From contig CAMJMQ010000021.1 in assembly GCA_946407065.1 (NCBI GenBank), positions 1 through 46,922 on the forward strand: a DNA stretch of 46,922 nucleotides, read 5' to 3'. This document shows positions 31,914-39,704 of this stretch, piece by piece (position 1 is the stretch's first letter; every line of letters begins with the position of its first letter). Below the pieces are notes generated by a model. The model worked only from the letters and a program-made list of their open reading frames with translations. It had not been told where the DNA came from and ran no database searches. The translations under genes and the position numbers were made by a program. The stretch comes from an uncultured Clostridia bacterium. Lineage in GTDB: Bacteria > Bacillota > Clostridia > Oscillospirales > Acutalibacteraceae.

Positions 31914-34055
31914 TTATCTTATCAGCTCACGATACGGTCCGTCCATTGCGGCGAGCTTTTCATGCGTACCGCGCTGGGCGATCTTGCCGTGCTCCATCAC
32001 AACGATCGTATCGCTGTCGCGTACCGCGCTCAGACGATGCGCGATCATCACGCACGTACACCCGCGACGACGAATATTCTTGATGATCCTGTCCTCTGTG
32101 ATCGGATCGAGCGCGCTTGTCGCCTCATCCATGATGAGGATGGTGGGATTGACCGCCAGCGCGCGGGCGATCTCGATCCGCTGACGCTGACCGCCGGAAA
32201 GGTTGGCGCCGTTTTCCTTGATCATCGTGTCAAAGCCGTCGGGCTTGCTGCGGATAAAATCAGATAAGCAGGCGTCCTTTGCCGCGTTGGCGATATCCGC
32301 GTCCGCGATCTTGGAATTCCACATCGAGATATTATCGCGCACCGTGCCCGAGAACAGCGTGATGTTCTGGCTCACCGTTGCGATACTCGCGTTAACGACG
32401 CTTTTCGGAATCCTTGTCAGATCGGTGCCATCCAGACGGATCTCACCCTTGCGCGGGCGATATAACCCGCTGATCAGCTTTGCGATCGTCGATTTACCGC
32501 TGCCGGTCGCGCCGACGATCGCCACCATCGTTCCGGGATCGATCTTCAGCGAAAGATCGTCGATCAACGGCTTATCCAGCGAGCTGTAGGCAAAAGCGAT
32601 ATGCTTGAGGATGATCTCACCCTCCAGCTTCTGCGTCTTGCCGAACGAATCGGCATGATAGATCTCGTCGTCCTCATACTGCAGTACATCATTCGCGGAC
32701 TCCATATCCGCTTTGATGACGCCGAGGCGCGTAATCATCGGCACGATAGTATCGATCGGCGCGAAGAACGCCACAAACAGGACCATAAAGGCGACATATT
32801 CGCCCGGCGTCATCTTGCCGGGCGCCGTCATATAGCCGCCCAGCACGATCAGGATGACCAACAGGATATAACGCAGCAATGAAGCGGCGGCGCCGGTGAG
32901 CTGTCGCGTGCGGATCAGCCGATGCTCCGCGCGGTTGATTATTGCCTGTTGTTGTTCGATTTTTTCGGGATAATCCCGCTCAGCGCCCGAGGCTTTCAGC
33001 GTACCGATGATCCTGAGTCCCGCATACAGCTTGCCCGCCAAACGGTTCTCCTCCGCGCTGAGTCCGATCGAGACGCTGTCCGCCTTTTGTGACAGCATCG
33101 CCATCACAAAGAGCTGGAGCACAAAAAATCCCGCCGCGATCAGTCCGAGGATCGGTTGATATACACACATCATGATGAAAAAGACTGCCGATGCCGCCAG
33201 TCCGAAGATGACGTCCGGCAGTCTGCCGGTGACAAAGTGATCGGTCGCGTTATTCTTTTGTGTCCGCTGTACCAGCTCGCCGGGGTAACGCTGTTCATAA
33301 AAGTTCAGCGGCAGCCGCAGGAGCTTGGTCACAAAACGCTGCGCCGAGGGCAGCGCCACCCGATAGCGCAGTCGCGCGCGGATCGCACTTTGGCGCCATA
33401 GCAGCAGGATCTCCAGCACGATCAGCAGCATACAGATCAACTCCCCGATCCACATCGGCCGCCCCGCGATGTCCGCGGTGTTTGGGAGCGTCCTCAGTGT
33501 GATGAACCGTTCGATCAGCTTCACGATCGCCGCACAGACTCCCGCCGTTAACAATCCCGCGACCAGCGCCGCAAGATAATCCTTTCGATATCTCTCCGCC
33601 CGCCGGAACAGATCCTTCAGCGAGCTGTTTGATTTTTCTTTTTTGAATTCCCCGGTCGGTGTGAATGTCAGTACTACGCCGCCGTAGATCGCCTCGAGCT
33701 CCTTGAGCGTCAACCTTCTTCTGCCGACGGCGGGATCGTTGAGATAGGCGTCATTCTTCTTTGTCCCTTCAAAAACGACAAAATGGCCGTAATTCAACAG
33801 GATGATACACGGCGGCTGCATTTGTACCAGAGCGGCAAAGGGTCTCTTGTACCCGTGACCCTCCATGCCGTATTTCTTGGCGGCACGGATCAGGTTGCCC
33901 GCCTTACTGCCGTCACGCGATACGCCCGCGTCGACGCGGATCTTTTCCATCGGGACATGGCCGCCGTGATACATGATGAGCATAGCAAGAGAAGCGGCTC
34001 CGCATTCAGCCGCTTCCATCTGTAATATCGTCGGTGTTTTGACAAATCCCTTCAT
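31914..34055 (-). CDS. NHLM-type peptidase C39 ABC exporter
   Basis: A 713-residue peptide exporter that cuts leader peptides during export. The C39 domain (1-135) shows VKTPTILQMEAAECGAA with catalytic Cys18, GVSRDGSKAGN, His91 in YGHFVVFEG and Asp107 in NDPAV. This opening is characteristic of the NHLM class. Six helices follow, then the ATPase with Walker A GATGSGKST (515-523), signature LSGGQRQR (619), Walker B ILIMDEATSALD and H-loop IAHRLS. AGGG lies 6 nt upstream. All catalytic residues are present, so processing of double-glycine-like leaders is expected, and the 60-residue peptide at 28.6 kb is the obvious candidate. Confidence 0.94.
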   Translation of the reverse strand: MKGFVKTPTILQMEAAECGAASLAMLIMYHGGHVPMEKIRVDAGVSRDGSKAGNLIRAAKKYGMEGHGYKRPFAALVQMQPPCIILLNYGHFVVFEGTKKNDAYLNDPAVGRRRLTLKELEAIYGGVVLTFTPTGEFKKEKSNSSLKDLFRRAERYRKDYLAALVAGLLTAGVCAAIVKLIERFITLRTLPNTADIAGRPMWIGELICMLLIVLEILLLWRQSAIRARLRYRVALPSAQRFVTKLLRLPLNFYEQRYPGELVQRTQKNNATDHFVTGRLPDVIFGLAASAVFFIMMCVYQPILGLIAAGFFVLQLFVMAMLSQKADSVSIGLSAEENRLAGKLYAGLRIIGTLKASGAERDYPEKIEQQQAIINRAEHRLIRTRQLTGAAASLLRYILLVILIVLGGYMTAPGKMTPGEYVAFMVLFVAFFAPIDTIVPMITRLGVIKADMESANDVLQYEDDEIYHADSFGKTQKLEGEIILKHIAFAYSSLDKPLIDDLSLKIDPGTMVAIVGATGSGKSTIAKLISGLYRPRKGEIRLDGTDLTRIPKSVVNASIATVSQNITLFSGTVRDNISMWNSKIADADIANAAKDACLSDFIRSKPDGFDTMIKENGANLSGGQRQRIEIARALAVNPTILIMDEATSALDPITEDRIIKNIRRRGCTCVMIAHRLSAVRDSDTIVVMEHGKIAQRGTHEKLAAMDGPYRELIR

Positions 34056-34118
34056 CGCTTACCCTGTTCCGCCTATCTGTTCATCGGGATGATCATCGAC
34101 CATCCGCCATCATCTTTT

Positions 34119-34637
34119 TTAGTATTCGATCTGTCGCATATCAAAGTAATCCTTGAGCTTTTTGACCGTTCTTGACGCGATCGCGCGCACATTGTCGGAC
34201 GTCAGTCCGGTGATCTGCGCGATCTCCTTGGAATTCTTGTTCTTGAAGTATTTCAGCACGATCACCTGCTGCTGCACCTCGTTCAGTGTTTCGAGCGCGT
34301 CGGCAAGCACATCACGCAGCTCGGCGAGATGCTGTGCCTCAATCACGGCGTCCTCCATCCCGGCGTCCACGACGGAGTGATCCTGTAATTCCGCAAAGCT
34401 CCGATCACTGCGATAGTGATTTTTCAGCTTATTGGACGCGATGGTGAACACCCATGTGCCCAGTGATGCCTTCGCTTCATCATAGCGGTCAAAATGCTTA
34501 TAACAGGCGGTAAAGGTATCCATCGTCAGATCCTCCGCCGCATGAAAATTACCGGTTTTTTTCAGAATATATTTGAATACCCTATCGTAGTATCCCGCAT
34601 AAAAAGCTTCAAATTGTTGATCGTTCATTCCACTCAT
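34119..34637 (-). CDS. ECF-type sigma-70 factor
   Basis: A 172-residue sigma factor. Region 2 covers about 10-75 (FYAGYYDRVFKYILKKTGNFHAAEDLTMDTF then YKHFDRYDEAKASLGTW split here for length), and region 4 about 115-170 (LNEVQQQVIVLKYF, then SKEIAQITGLTSDNVRAIASRTVKKL). No anti-sigma gene follows. The start is uncertain: both the ATG at 34637 and the one three codons later have weak sites. It lies 63 nt upstream of the C39 exporter on the same strand and likely controls the export cluster; target promoters were not identified. Confidence 0.88.
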   Translation of the reverse strand: MSGMNDQQFEAFYAGYYDRVFKYILKKTGNFHAAEDLTMDTFTACYKHFDRYDEAKASLGTWVFTIASNKLKNHYRSDRSFAELQDHSVVDAGMEDAVIEAQHLAELRDVLADALETLNEVQQQVIVLKYFKNKNSKEIAQITGLTSDNVRAIASRTVKKLKDYFDMRQIEY

Positions 34638-34688
34638 CCCTATTACACAACCATGTGTCCTTATCGACCCGATATTGGCTCGAACCTG

Positions 34689-35156
34689 TTACCCAAGCTG
34701 TTGTTCCATCATCGTTTTCAACGGCTCCATCCCCATCCTCTGATAGAACTTTTCCGCCGAGGGATTGACACGCCACACATTCAGCGTCACACTGTCACAG
34801 CCGTTTTCCTTTGCGACGTCCAGCACGTGATGATAGAGCTTCTCACCGATATGCTTTCTGCGATAACTTTCGTCCACGCACAGATCGTCGATATACAGCA
34901 CCTTGCGGGCGTGCAGCTGTTCCGACTCGAGCGTGATCTGATAGACGCAAAAGGCATAGCCCATCACCATACCGTCCTCTTCATACACAAAGATCGGGGT
35001 CATATCGTCGGCGATGATACCCTCCAGCTCCTCTGTCGTATATTTCTTCGCGCCGTTTTTAAAAATATCGGGACGACCGTCGGCGTGGAGCTGCTGTACC
35101 TGATACAACAGCACATTTAAACGGTCGATATCCGCGTTCTTCGCTCTTCTGATCAT
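34689..35156 (-). CDS. GNAT-family acetyltransferase
   Basis: A 155-residue N-acetyltransferase: IRRAKNADIDRLNVLL at the start, VLYIDDLCVDESYRRKHIGEKLYHHVLDVA containing the acetyl-CoA loop RRKHIG, then CDSVTLNVWRVNPSAEKFYQRMGMEP (quoted in parts of the family core). AAGGAG lies 6 nt before the ATG. It lies 51 nt upstream of the sigma gene on the same strand and could share its transcript, but its function (acceptor unknown) does not tie it to the cluster. Confidence 0.88.
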   Translation of the reverse strand: MIRRAKNADIDRLNVLLYQVQQLHADGRPDIFKNGAKKYTTEELEGIIADDMTPIFVYEEDGMVMGYAFCVYQITLESEQLHARKVLYIDDLCVDESYRRKHIGEKLYHHVLDVAKENGCDSVTLNVWRVNPSAEKFYQRMGMEPLKTMMEQQLG

Positions 35157-35216
35157 CTGCTTCTCCTTACATTATTGTTGAGAAAATGACGCACACGTCC
35201 CATCTCACCATATCAA

Positions 35217-35361
35217 TCGTCATTGCGAGGGATCGCTATATGGGGTCCCCCGCAACTCCCCGAGTTGTGGGGAGAGGAGGAACCGCCACGCGGTGCGAAG
35301 GCTTGCCGTTAGGTGAGCCTGCACAAGCTCGGCGAGTGACGACGATGTGGCAATCTCATCC
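35217..35361. repeat. GTCATTGCGA/GGCAATCTCA dispersed repeat, long copy
   Basis: Starts TCGTCATTGCGAGGGATC, holds GGGGTCCCC, CTCCCCGAG..GGGGAGAGGAGG and GCCGCCACG, and ends GTGGCAATCTCATCC. Matches the copy at 846-987 over most of its length. Confidence 0.7.
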
Positions 35362-35384
35362 GATTATTTTATGATCGTACTTTC

Positions 35385-36332
35385 TCAACTCACCACGTGA
35401 GTCGGCGTGCCGTTCAAAAAGTTCCTGATATTATCCGCGACGATCCCCATCAGCCGCTGACGGGTCTCCAACGGCGCCCACGCGACATGCGGCGTGATGA
35501 TGCAATTCTTCGCCTCCATCAGGATGCAGTCCTCTTCCATCGGCTCCACACGCAGAACATCCAGACACGCGCCGCCGAGGTGCCCGCTCTCAAGCGCGTC
35601 ATACAGATCCTGTTCTACGACCACGCCGCCACGTGCCGTGTTGACGAACAGCGCACCCTTCTTCATCTTCAAGAAGGTGTCCTTGTTGAACAGATCCTCG
35701 GAGTCGGCATTGAGCGGACAGTGCACGCTGACGATATCGCTCTCGCTGAGCAAGTTCTCAAAGCTCACCTGCTCCACATTCGGCACGTTCTTCACACTGC
35801 GGTTGTAGCCGATGACCCGCATCCTAAAGGCGTTCGCGATCGCCGCGACCTCCTGACCGATCGCGCCGAGTCCTACGATCCCCAGCGTTTTGCCCATCAA
35901 CTCATTGAGCGGATAGACAAAGGGCGAAAAGGTCGGACTGCGCTTCCATCTGCCGTCCTTTACATACCGATCATACGCCGCGATCTGATTATAATGCGCC
36001 AAAATCAGCGCAAAGGTCTGCTGCGCGACCGACTGCGTCGAATACGATCCCGCGTTGCACACCGTGATCGAGTGCGCGCGGCAGTAGTCGACGTCGATAT
36101 TGTTGTAGCCTGTCGCGAAGATGCCGATATATTTCAACCGTTTGGCAAGCCGCAGGGTGTGGCTGTCAAGCAGTGTTTTGTTGCATAATACGATGTCCGC
36201 GTCCGCAATCGCCTCGGCGACTTCTTCATATCGGAGCAGTCCGTGGGAGACGACCTCTCCGAACTCGCTCAGGCAATCCACTGTCACCAGCTCATCAACG
36301 ACCGTCTGCGCGTCTGTCAAAACGATTTTCAT
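35385..36332 (-). CDS. D-2-hydroxyacid dehydrogenase (glycerate dehydrogenase-like)
   Basis: NAD-dependent oxidoreductase of 315 residues. It has the nucleotide motif GIVGLGAIGQEVA (near 150), the ARGGVVVEQDL segment with catalytic Arg in the family position, Glu in DVLRVEPMEED and His in TPHVAW. The FATGYNNIDV block near residue 75 and NTARGG are typical of hydroxypyruvate reductase and related enzymes. GAGGTG lies about 7 nt before the ATG. It is transcribed alone. Substrate (hydroxypyruvate, glyoxylate or another 2-oxoacid) cannot be fixed by eye. Confidence 0.9.
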   Translation of the reverse strand: MKIVLTDAQTVVDELVTVDCLSEFGEVVSHGLLRYEEVAEAIADADIVLCNKTLLDSHTLRLAKRLKYIGIFATGYNNIDVDYCRAHSITVCNAGSYSTQSVAQQTFALILAHYNQIAAYDRYVKDGRWKRSPTFSPFVYPLNELMGKTLGIVGLGAIGQEVAAIANAFRMRVIGYNRSVKNVPNVEQVSFENLLSESDIVSVHCPLNADSEDLFNKDTFLKMKKGALFVNTARGGVVVEQDLYDALESGHLGGACLDVLRVEPMEEDCILMEAKNCIITPHVAWAPLETRQRLMGIVADNIRNFLNGTPTHVVS

Positions 36333-36402
36333 TCGTTCTCACCTCTTTTGAGATTGTACCACAAATCTCTCTCCCCCGCAACCGAAAAATCCCATCCTGT
36401 CA

Positions 36403-36431
36403 TTTACAAACCGCTGTTTATTTGTTATCAT
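36403..36431 (+). promoter_or_regulatory. Promoter of the 298-residue protein gene
   Basis: TTTACA, 17 nt, TATCAT, about 32 nt before the ATG at 36463. Confidence 0.6.
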
Positions 36432-36462
36432 ACTATCAGATCATTCCGCTACGGAGGAAGTC

Positions 36463-37359
36463 ATGAAAAATCCATTCAAATTCTTTCGCTCATCTTCCGA
36501 AAAACCGCATCCCGAACCGATCACCGAAGCGCCCGAGGAAAAGGTAAACCCCGAGCCTACGGTTCCCGATTCTCCCGTTGAACAACCGCCCGTCGATCCC
36601 TTTGTCGAATGGTGCCGGTCACAGATACGCGGCGGAATCGAACGCCGCGAGCGCAACGATATTTTTGAGGCTTATAACGTCTACGGCGTAGATGAACACG
36701 ACCGCCTGACCTGCCGCCGCTACCATCGCTACCCTGAGCATGAACGCGATTTTGACCTCTCCTACAGCCGCGCGCTCACCTTTGATGAGCTCAACCGCCG
36801 ACTGCTCTCCGATCTCGATAAGGGCGATATCAAGCTCCCCGTCTATAACGACTGTATCGCAAAGGCATGTGAGCTGTGCGATATCCCGCTCTCGGATTCC
36901 GCCGGGTTCAACGGTTTTTCCGAGGCTGAGAGTGCCGCGCTGCGTGATTTCTGTGAGGCTTTCGACACCCTGACCGATCAGGAATATCGCACCACCGACG
37001 GCGTGTTCTGCTGCGCGTGCCGCAGTGTGGTCGGTGATGAAGCGTTCAACCTGCGTTTTCGCAAGCCTCTGCCCCATGACGCGATAAACGGCGACATCGC
37101 CGGCGTCAGTAAAACGCCTATCGAGGGCTACGATATCGAGAGCCTGTGGATCATGGGCGTCTACAACCGCCTGAGAGATCGCTGTCAAAGCTGCCGTGTC
37201 ACCGTACTCACCTCGGAATGGAGCCTAAAGAAAGAATCGGTCTTTTTGATGCAGGCGGAGGGCTTTTCTACGATCAACGGCACCCTCCTGCTCGCTGTCG
37301 CCGATGAAGCGTCCTTCCCCCGATTCGGCTTCTATTCCCTCGACTTCACCAATAAGTGA
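36463..37359 (+). CDS. Soluble protein of unknown function
   Basis: A 298-residue protein with GGAGG 5 nt before the ATG, its own promoter and a terminator. Residues 10-45 are Pro/Glu-rich and disordered (PEEKVNPEPTVPDSP). The remainder looks globular, with many acidic and aromatic residues (FDLSYSRALTFDELNRRLL, then a Cys-containing VFCCACRS). There is no signal peptide or helix for a membrane. I do not recognise the family; neighbours give no clue. Confidence 0.65.
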   Translation: MKNPFKFFRSSSEKPHPEPITEAPEEKVNPEPTVPDSPVEQPPVDPFVEWCRSQIRGGIERRERNDIFEAYNVYGVDEHDRLTCRRYHRYPEHERDFDLSYSRALTFDELNRRLLSDLDKGDIKLPVYNDCIAKACELCDIPLSDSAGFNGFSEAESAALRDFCEAFDTLTDQEYRTTDGVFCCACRSVVGDEAFNLRFRKPLPHDAINGDIAGVSKTPIEGYDIESLWIMGVYNRLRDRCQSCRVTVLTSEWSLKKESVFLMQAEGFSTINGTLLLAVADEASFPRFGFYSLDFTNK

Positions 37360-37406
37360 TCGTGGGATGCTTCTGCTTAATCTTGATAGAAAAATAATAC
37401 GCACAC

Positions 37407-37436
37407 AAAAAGCCCGACACTACGTCGGGCTTTTTT
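37407..37436. terminator. Bidirectional terminator
   Basis: AAAAGCCCGAC and GTCGGGCTTTT pair over 11 bp with A- and T-runs on both sides, serving the convergent genes at 36.5 and 37.5 kb. Confidence 0.92.
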
Positions 37437-37445
37437 ATGATGCTA

Positions 37446-37946
37446 TTACCAGTTTTCTTTCAACTCGTCGGTCACGACCTTGCCGGTGTAATCGAAGCTG
37501 CGGGACGCGTCCCACGCGAGCACATACTTACCGCTCTCGGTCACCGCGGCAGTCATCTCCGCGCCGTCCTCGATCGGCTTAAATTTTCCATTCTCACGAA
37601 CCGCGTTGAGGATATCCTTCGCTTTGGAAGCATTGGCGGAATCAGCGGTCGCGCTGGTTGCGCTCGAAAAATCATAGACCTCAACGAACGCGTTTTTGTT
37701 CAGCACAATGCGCGCGCCGTTATCCGCGCCGATCAGGTCATAGTAGATATCCATCTTCTCATAGTTGGAGCCGCTGTCGGTGATGTACTTGACCAGACCG
37801 TCAAAATCCTTGTCATACGATGTGATGTCGGCGGCTTTTGCCTGATCCGAGGTAGAATCGCTATTGTTGTTGGCATTGGGCATAAAGCAGGCGCTCAGCG
37901 AGAGCACCAGCGCAACAGCCGCGATCAATGCAATGATCTTTTTCAT
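37446..37946 (-). CDS. Small lipoprotein of unknown function
   Basis: A 166-residue exported lipoprotein: signal peptide MKKIIALIAAVALVLSLSAC with an LSAC lipobox at residues 17-20, a Ser/Asn-rich linker, then a small domain (TSYDKDFDGLVKYITDSG, MDIYYDLIGADNGARI). AAAGGA lies 9 nt before the ATG. The domain recalls short outer-surface proteins of Clostridia but I cannot name it. Transcribed alone from a good promoter. Confidence 0.78.
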   Translation of the reverse strand: MKKIIALIAAVALVLSLSACFMPNANNNSDSTSDQAKAADITSYDKDFDGLVKYITDSGSNYEKMDIYYDLIGADNGARIVLNKNAFVEVYDFSSATSATADSANASKAKDILNAVRENGKFKPIEDGAEMTAAVTESGKYVLAWDASRSFDYTGKVVTDELKENW

Positions 37947-37981
37947 TTATATCAATCCTTTTCTTTTTGCTTTGCCACTCT

Positions 37982-38010
37982 ATTCTACTATAAAACCCAT
38001 AATAAATCAA
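37982..38010 (-). promoter_or_regulatory. Promoter of the 37.5-kb lipoprotein
   Basis: TTGATT, 17 nt, TAGAAT on the minus strand, about 35 nt before the start. Confidence 0.75.
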
Positions 38011-38036
38011 GAGCGGATTTCCTTTTACAGGGTTTT

Positions 38037-38396
38037 ATACTAAGTATCCATTAAACGCTTTAACAAATTTGTTAGCGAGAAATTCCGCAGAGCAAGGCGG
38101 AGGACGCAGGCATACTTGAGGTGTTTTCCAAATCTTTGATTTGGCTAACAACACCCATGCAACAACACTCCAAGAGCGGACACGCGTGTCGGCGATTGGC
38201 TTAGTGTCACTGCTGGCGTATGTCATCTTTCGGGGACCCCATCACGCCCCGCGTGATGGGGAGAGGAGGAGCCGCCACATGAGGTCAAGGCATACCAACC
38301 GGATATGCCTATCGAGTACGGCGTGCGACGACGACAACACCGCTATGCGGAATTTAACGCAATAAATGTTATAGTGTTTTAATGATACTTAGTATT
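38037..38396. mobile_element. MITE-like element with long terminal inverted repeats and TA flanks
   Basis: The left end (38039-38093, ACTAAGTATC..AAATTCCGCA-like) and the reverse complement of the right end (38342-38393) match over about 50 bp with small gaps; the outer 10 bp are identical. Both outer edges abut TA, as expected for a TA target duplication of the IS630/Tc1 type. The 360-bp interior holds no transposase and includes a core of the GTCATTGCGA-family repeat plus ACACGCGTGT. It lies between the lipoprotein promoter and the rpsI terminator. Confidence 0.7.
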
Positions 38397-38410
38397 AGGC
38401 TTTTCATTGT

Positions 38411-38447
38411 AACTAAAAAACAAAGCCCCTGATATACAGGAGCTTTG
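38411..38447 (-). terminator. Terminator of the rplM-rpsI operon
   Basis: On the minus strand AAAGCTCCTG, a TATAT loop and CAGGGGCTTT, then GTTTTTT. Confidence 0.88.
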
Positions 38448-38474
38448 AGTAAAAGATAAACTTGAATGATCTGA

Positions 38475-38876
38475 TTATCGCTTGGAGAACTGCGGAGCGC
38501 GACGAGCGGCCTTGAGACCGTATTTCTTACGCTCTTTCATTCTCGGGTCACGAGTGAGGAAGCCTGCCTTCTTGAGGGCGGGACGAAGCGCGTCGGAATC
38601 ATACTGAAGCAGCGCGCGGGAGATACCGTGACGGATCGCGCCCGCCTGGCCGGTGACGCCGCCGCCGCCAACACGGCAAACTACGTCGAACTTCTCGCCG
38701 GTCTCGGTGAGCTCGAGGGGCTGACGAACAATCAGCTTGAGGGTATCAAGGCCGAAGTAATCGTCGATATCTCTGTCGTTGATGGTGATCTTACCGGTGC
38801 CCGCATAGAGGCGAACTCTTGCTACAGAAGATTTTCTTCTGCCGGTGCCGTAAAAATAAGGTGCCTTATCGTACAT
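38475..38876 (-). CDS. rpsI: 30S ribosomal protein S9
   Basis: A 133-residue S9: [15 protein letters not shown] near the start, [20 protein letters not shown] in the middle, [24 protein letters not shown] at the end (given as [17 protein letters not shown] and QFSKR). The C-terminal SKR reaches the P-site tRNA. AAGGAGG lies about 6 nt upstream. Always paired with rplM, as here, 16 nt downstream of it. Confidence 0.98.
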   Translation of the reverse strand: MYDKAPYFYGTGRRKSSVARVRLYAGTGKITINDRDIDDYFGLDTLKLIVRQPLELTETGEKFDVVCRVGGGGVTGQAGAIRHGISRALLQYDSDALRPALKKAGFLTRDPRMKERKKYGLKAARRAPQFSKR

Positions 38877-38892
38877 TTATCGTTCCTCCTTC

Positions 38893-39321
38893 TTAAAATT
38901 CCCATGCTTCGGGCTTCTGAGCCTGATGATTGTGCTCAGCGCCTTCGAAGAGTCTGAGTCGCAGCATAGCTGCTCTGCCGATGGTGTTGGAGGGAACCAT
39001 GCCCTTAACAGCCAGCTCGACCGCCTTGGTGGGACGGGTAGCCATCAGGGTTGCGTAGTTGGTTTCCTTAAGGTGACCGACATAACCGGTATGACGGTAC
39101 CACTTCTTTTGTTCTAATTTCTTACCGGTGAGGACAACGTCCTTGCAGTTGATGATGATGACGTGGTCGCCGCAATCAACGTGGGGAGTGAATGTGACCT
39201 TGTGCTTACCTCTGAGCAGGACAGCTGCTTCGGCAGCGACTTTACCGAGGGTCTTGCCCGCGGCGTCGATCACATACCACTTGCGCTCGACTTCGCCTTT
39301 TTTAGCCATATAAGTGGACAT
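38893..39321 (-). CDS. rplM: 50S ribosomal protein L13
   Basis: A 142-residue L13: [52 protein letters not shown], and [25 protein letters not shown] lies 9 nt before the ATG at 39321. First gene of the rplM-rpsI operon. The 5' leader of about 150 nt contains two GTCATTGCGA-type repeats instead of an obvious ribosomal leader structure. Confidence 0.98.
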   Translation of the reverse strand: MSTYMAKKGEVERKWYVIDAAGKTLGKVAAEAAVLLRGKHKVTFTPHVDCGDHVIIINCKDVVLTGKKLEQKKWYRHTGYVGHLKETNYATLMATRPTKAVELAVKGMVPSNTIGRAAMLRLRLFEGAEHNHQAQKPEAWEF

Positions 39322-39351
39322 ATAGCTTTACCTCCTTGATGATATTGAATT

Positions 39352-39444
39352 GTCATTGCGAGGGATGACGTCCGTCATGCCGTGGCAATCTCAACCGATT
39401 CTCAATCGTCATTACGAAGGGTGTGACCCTGTGGTAATCTCAAC
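39352..39444. repeat. Two short GTCATTGCGA..GGCAATCTCAACC repeats in the rplM leader
   Basis: Copies at 39352-39396 and 39408-39444 (GTCATTACGA..GGTAATCTCAACC). The A and T changes in the second copy keep ATTAC/GTAAT pairing, so the hairpin is preserved by compensating changes. Confidence 0.7.
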
Positions 39445-39476
39445 CGATGATCGGTACAATTCTTTTTTAACGCCTG

Positions 39477-39508
39477 ATTATACTACCACTTTCGTGCCGT
39501 AAAGTCAA
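39477..39508 (-). promoter_or_regulatory. Promoter of rplM-rpsI
   Basis: TTGACT, 17 nt, TAGTATAAT on the minus strand; the -10 is TAGTAT or the overlapping TATAAT (20-nt spacer). Confidence 0.7.
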
Positions 39509-39620
39509 GAGCAAAATCCGAATTTTTTAATATACACCTCGTCTAGCTTATTTTATCTCGTTTATCCTCCTTTTTTCTCTCGTTTTCTCATTTGCTATTT
39601 TCATGGCTTTCCATTTATAT

Positions 39621-39649
39621 TTGCGTTATTGTGTGAAGAATGATAGAAT
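39621..39649 (+). promoter_or_regulatory. Promoter of the LRR-dockerin gene
   Basis: TTGCGT, 17 nt, TAGAAT, about 55 nt before the ATG at 39705. Confidence 0.65.
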
Positions 39650-39704
39650 AAGGAATCATAACGCTCCCAAACGGAGTAACATCATACACGGAAGGAGGAT
39701 ACAA

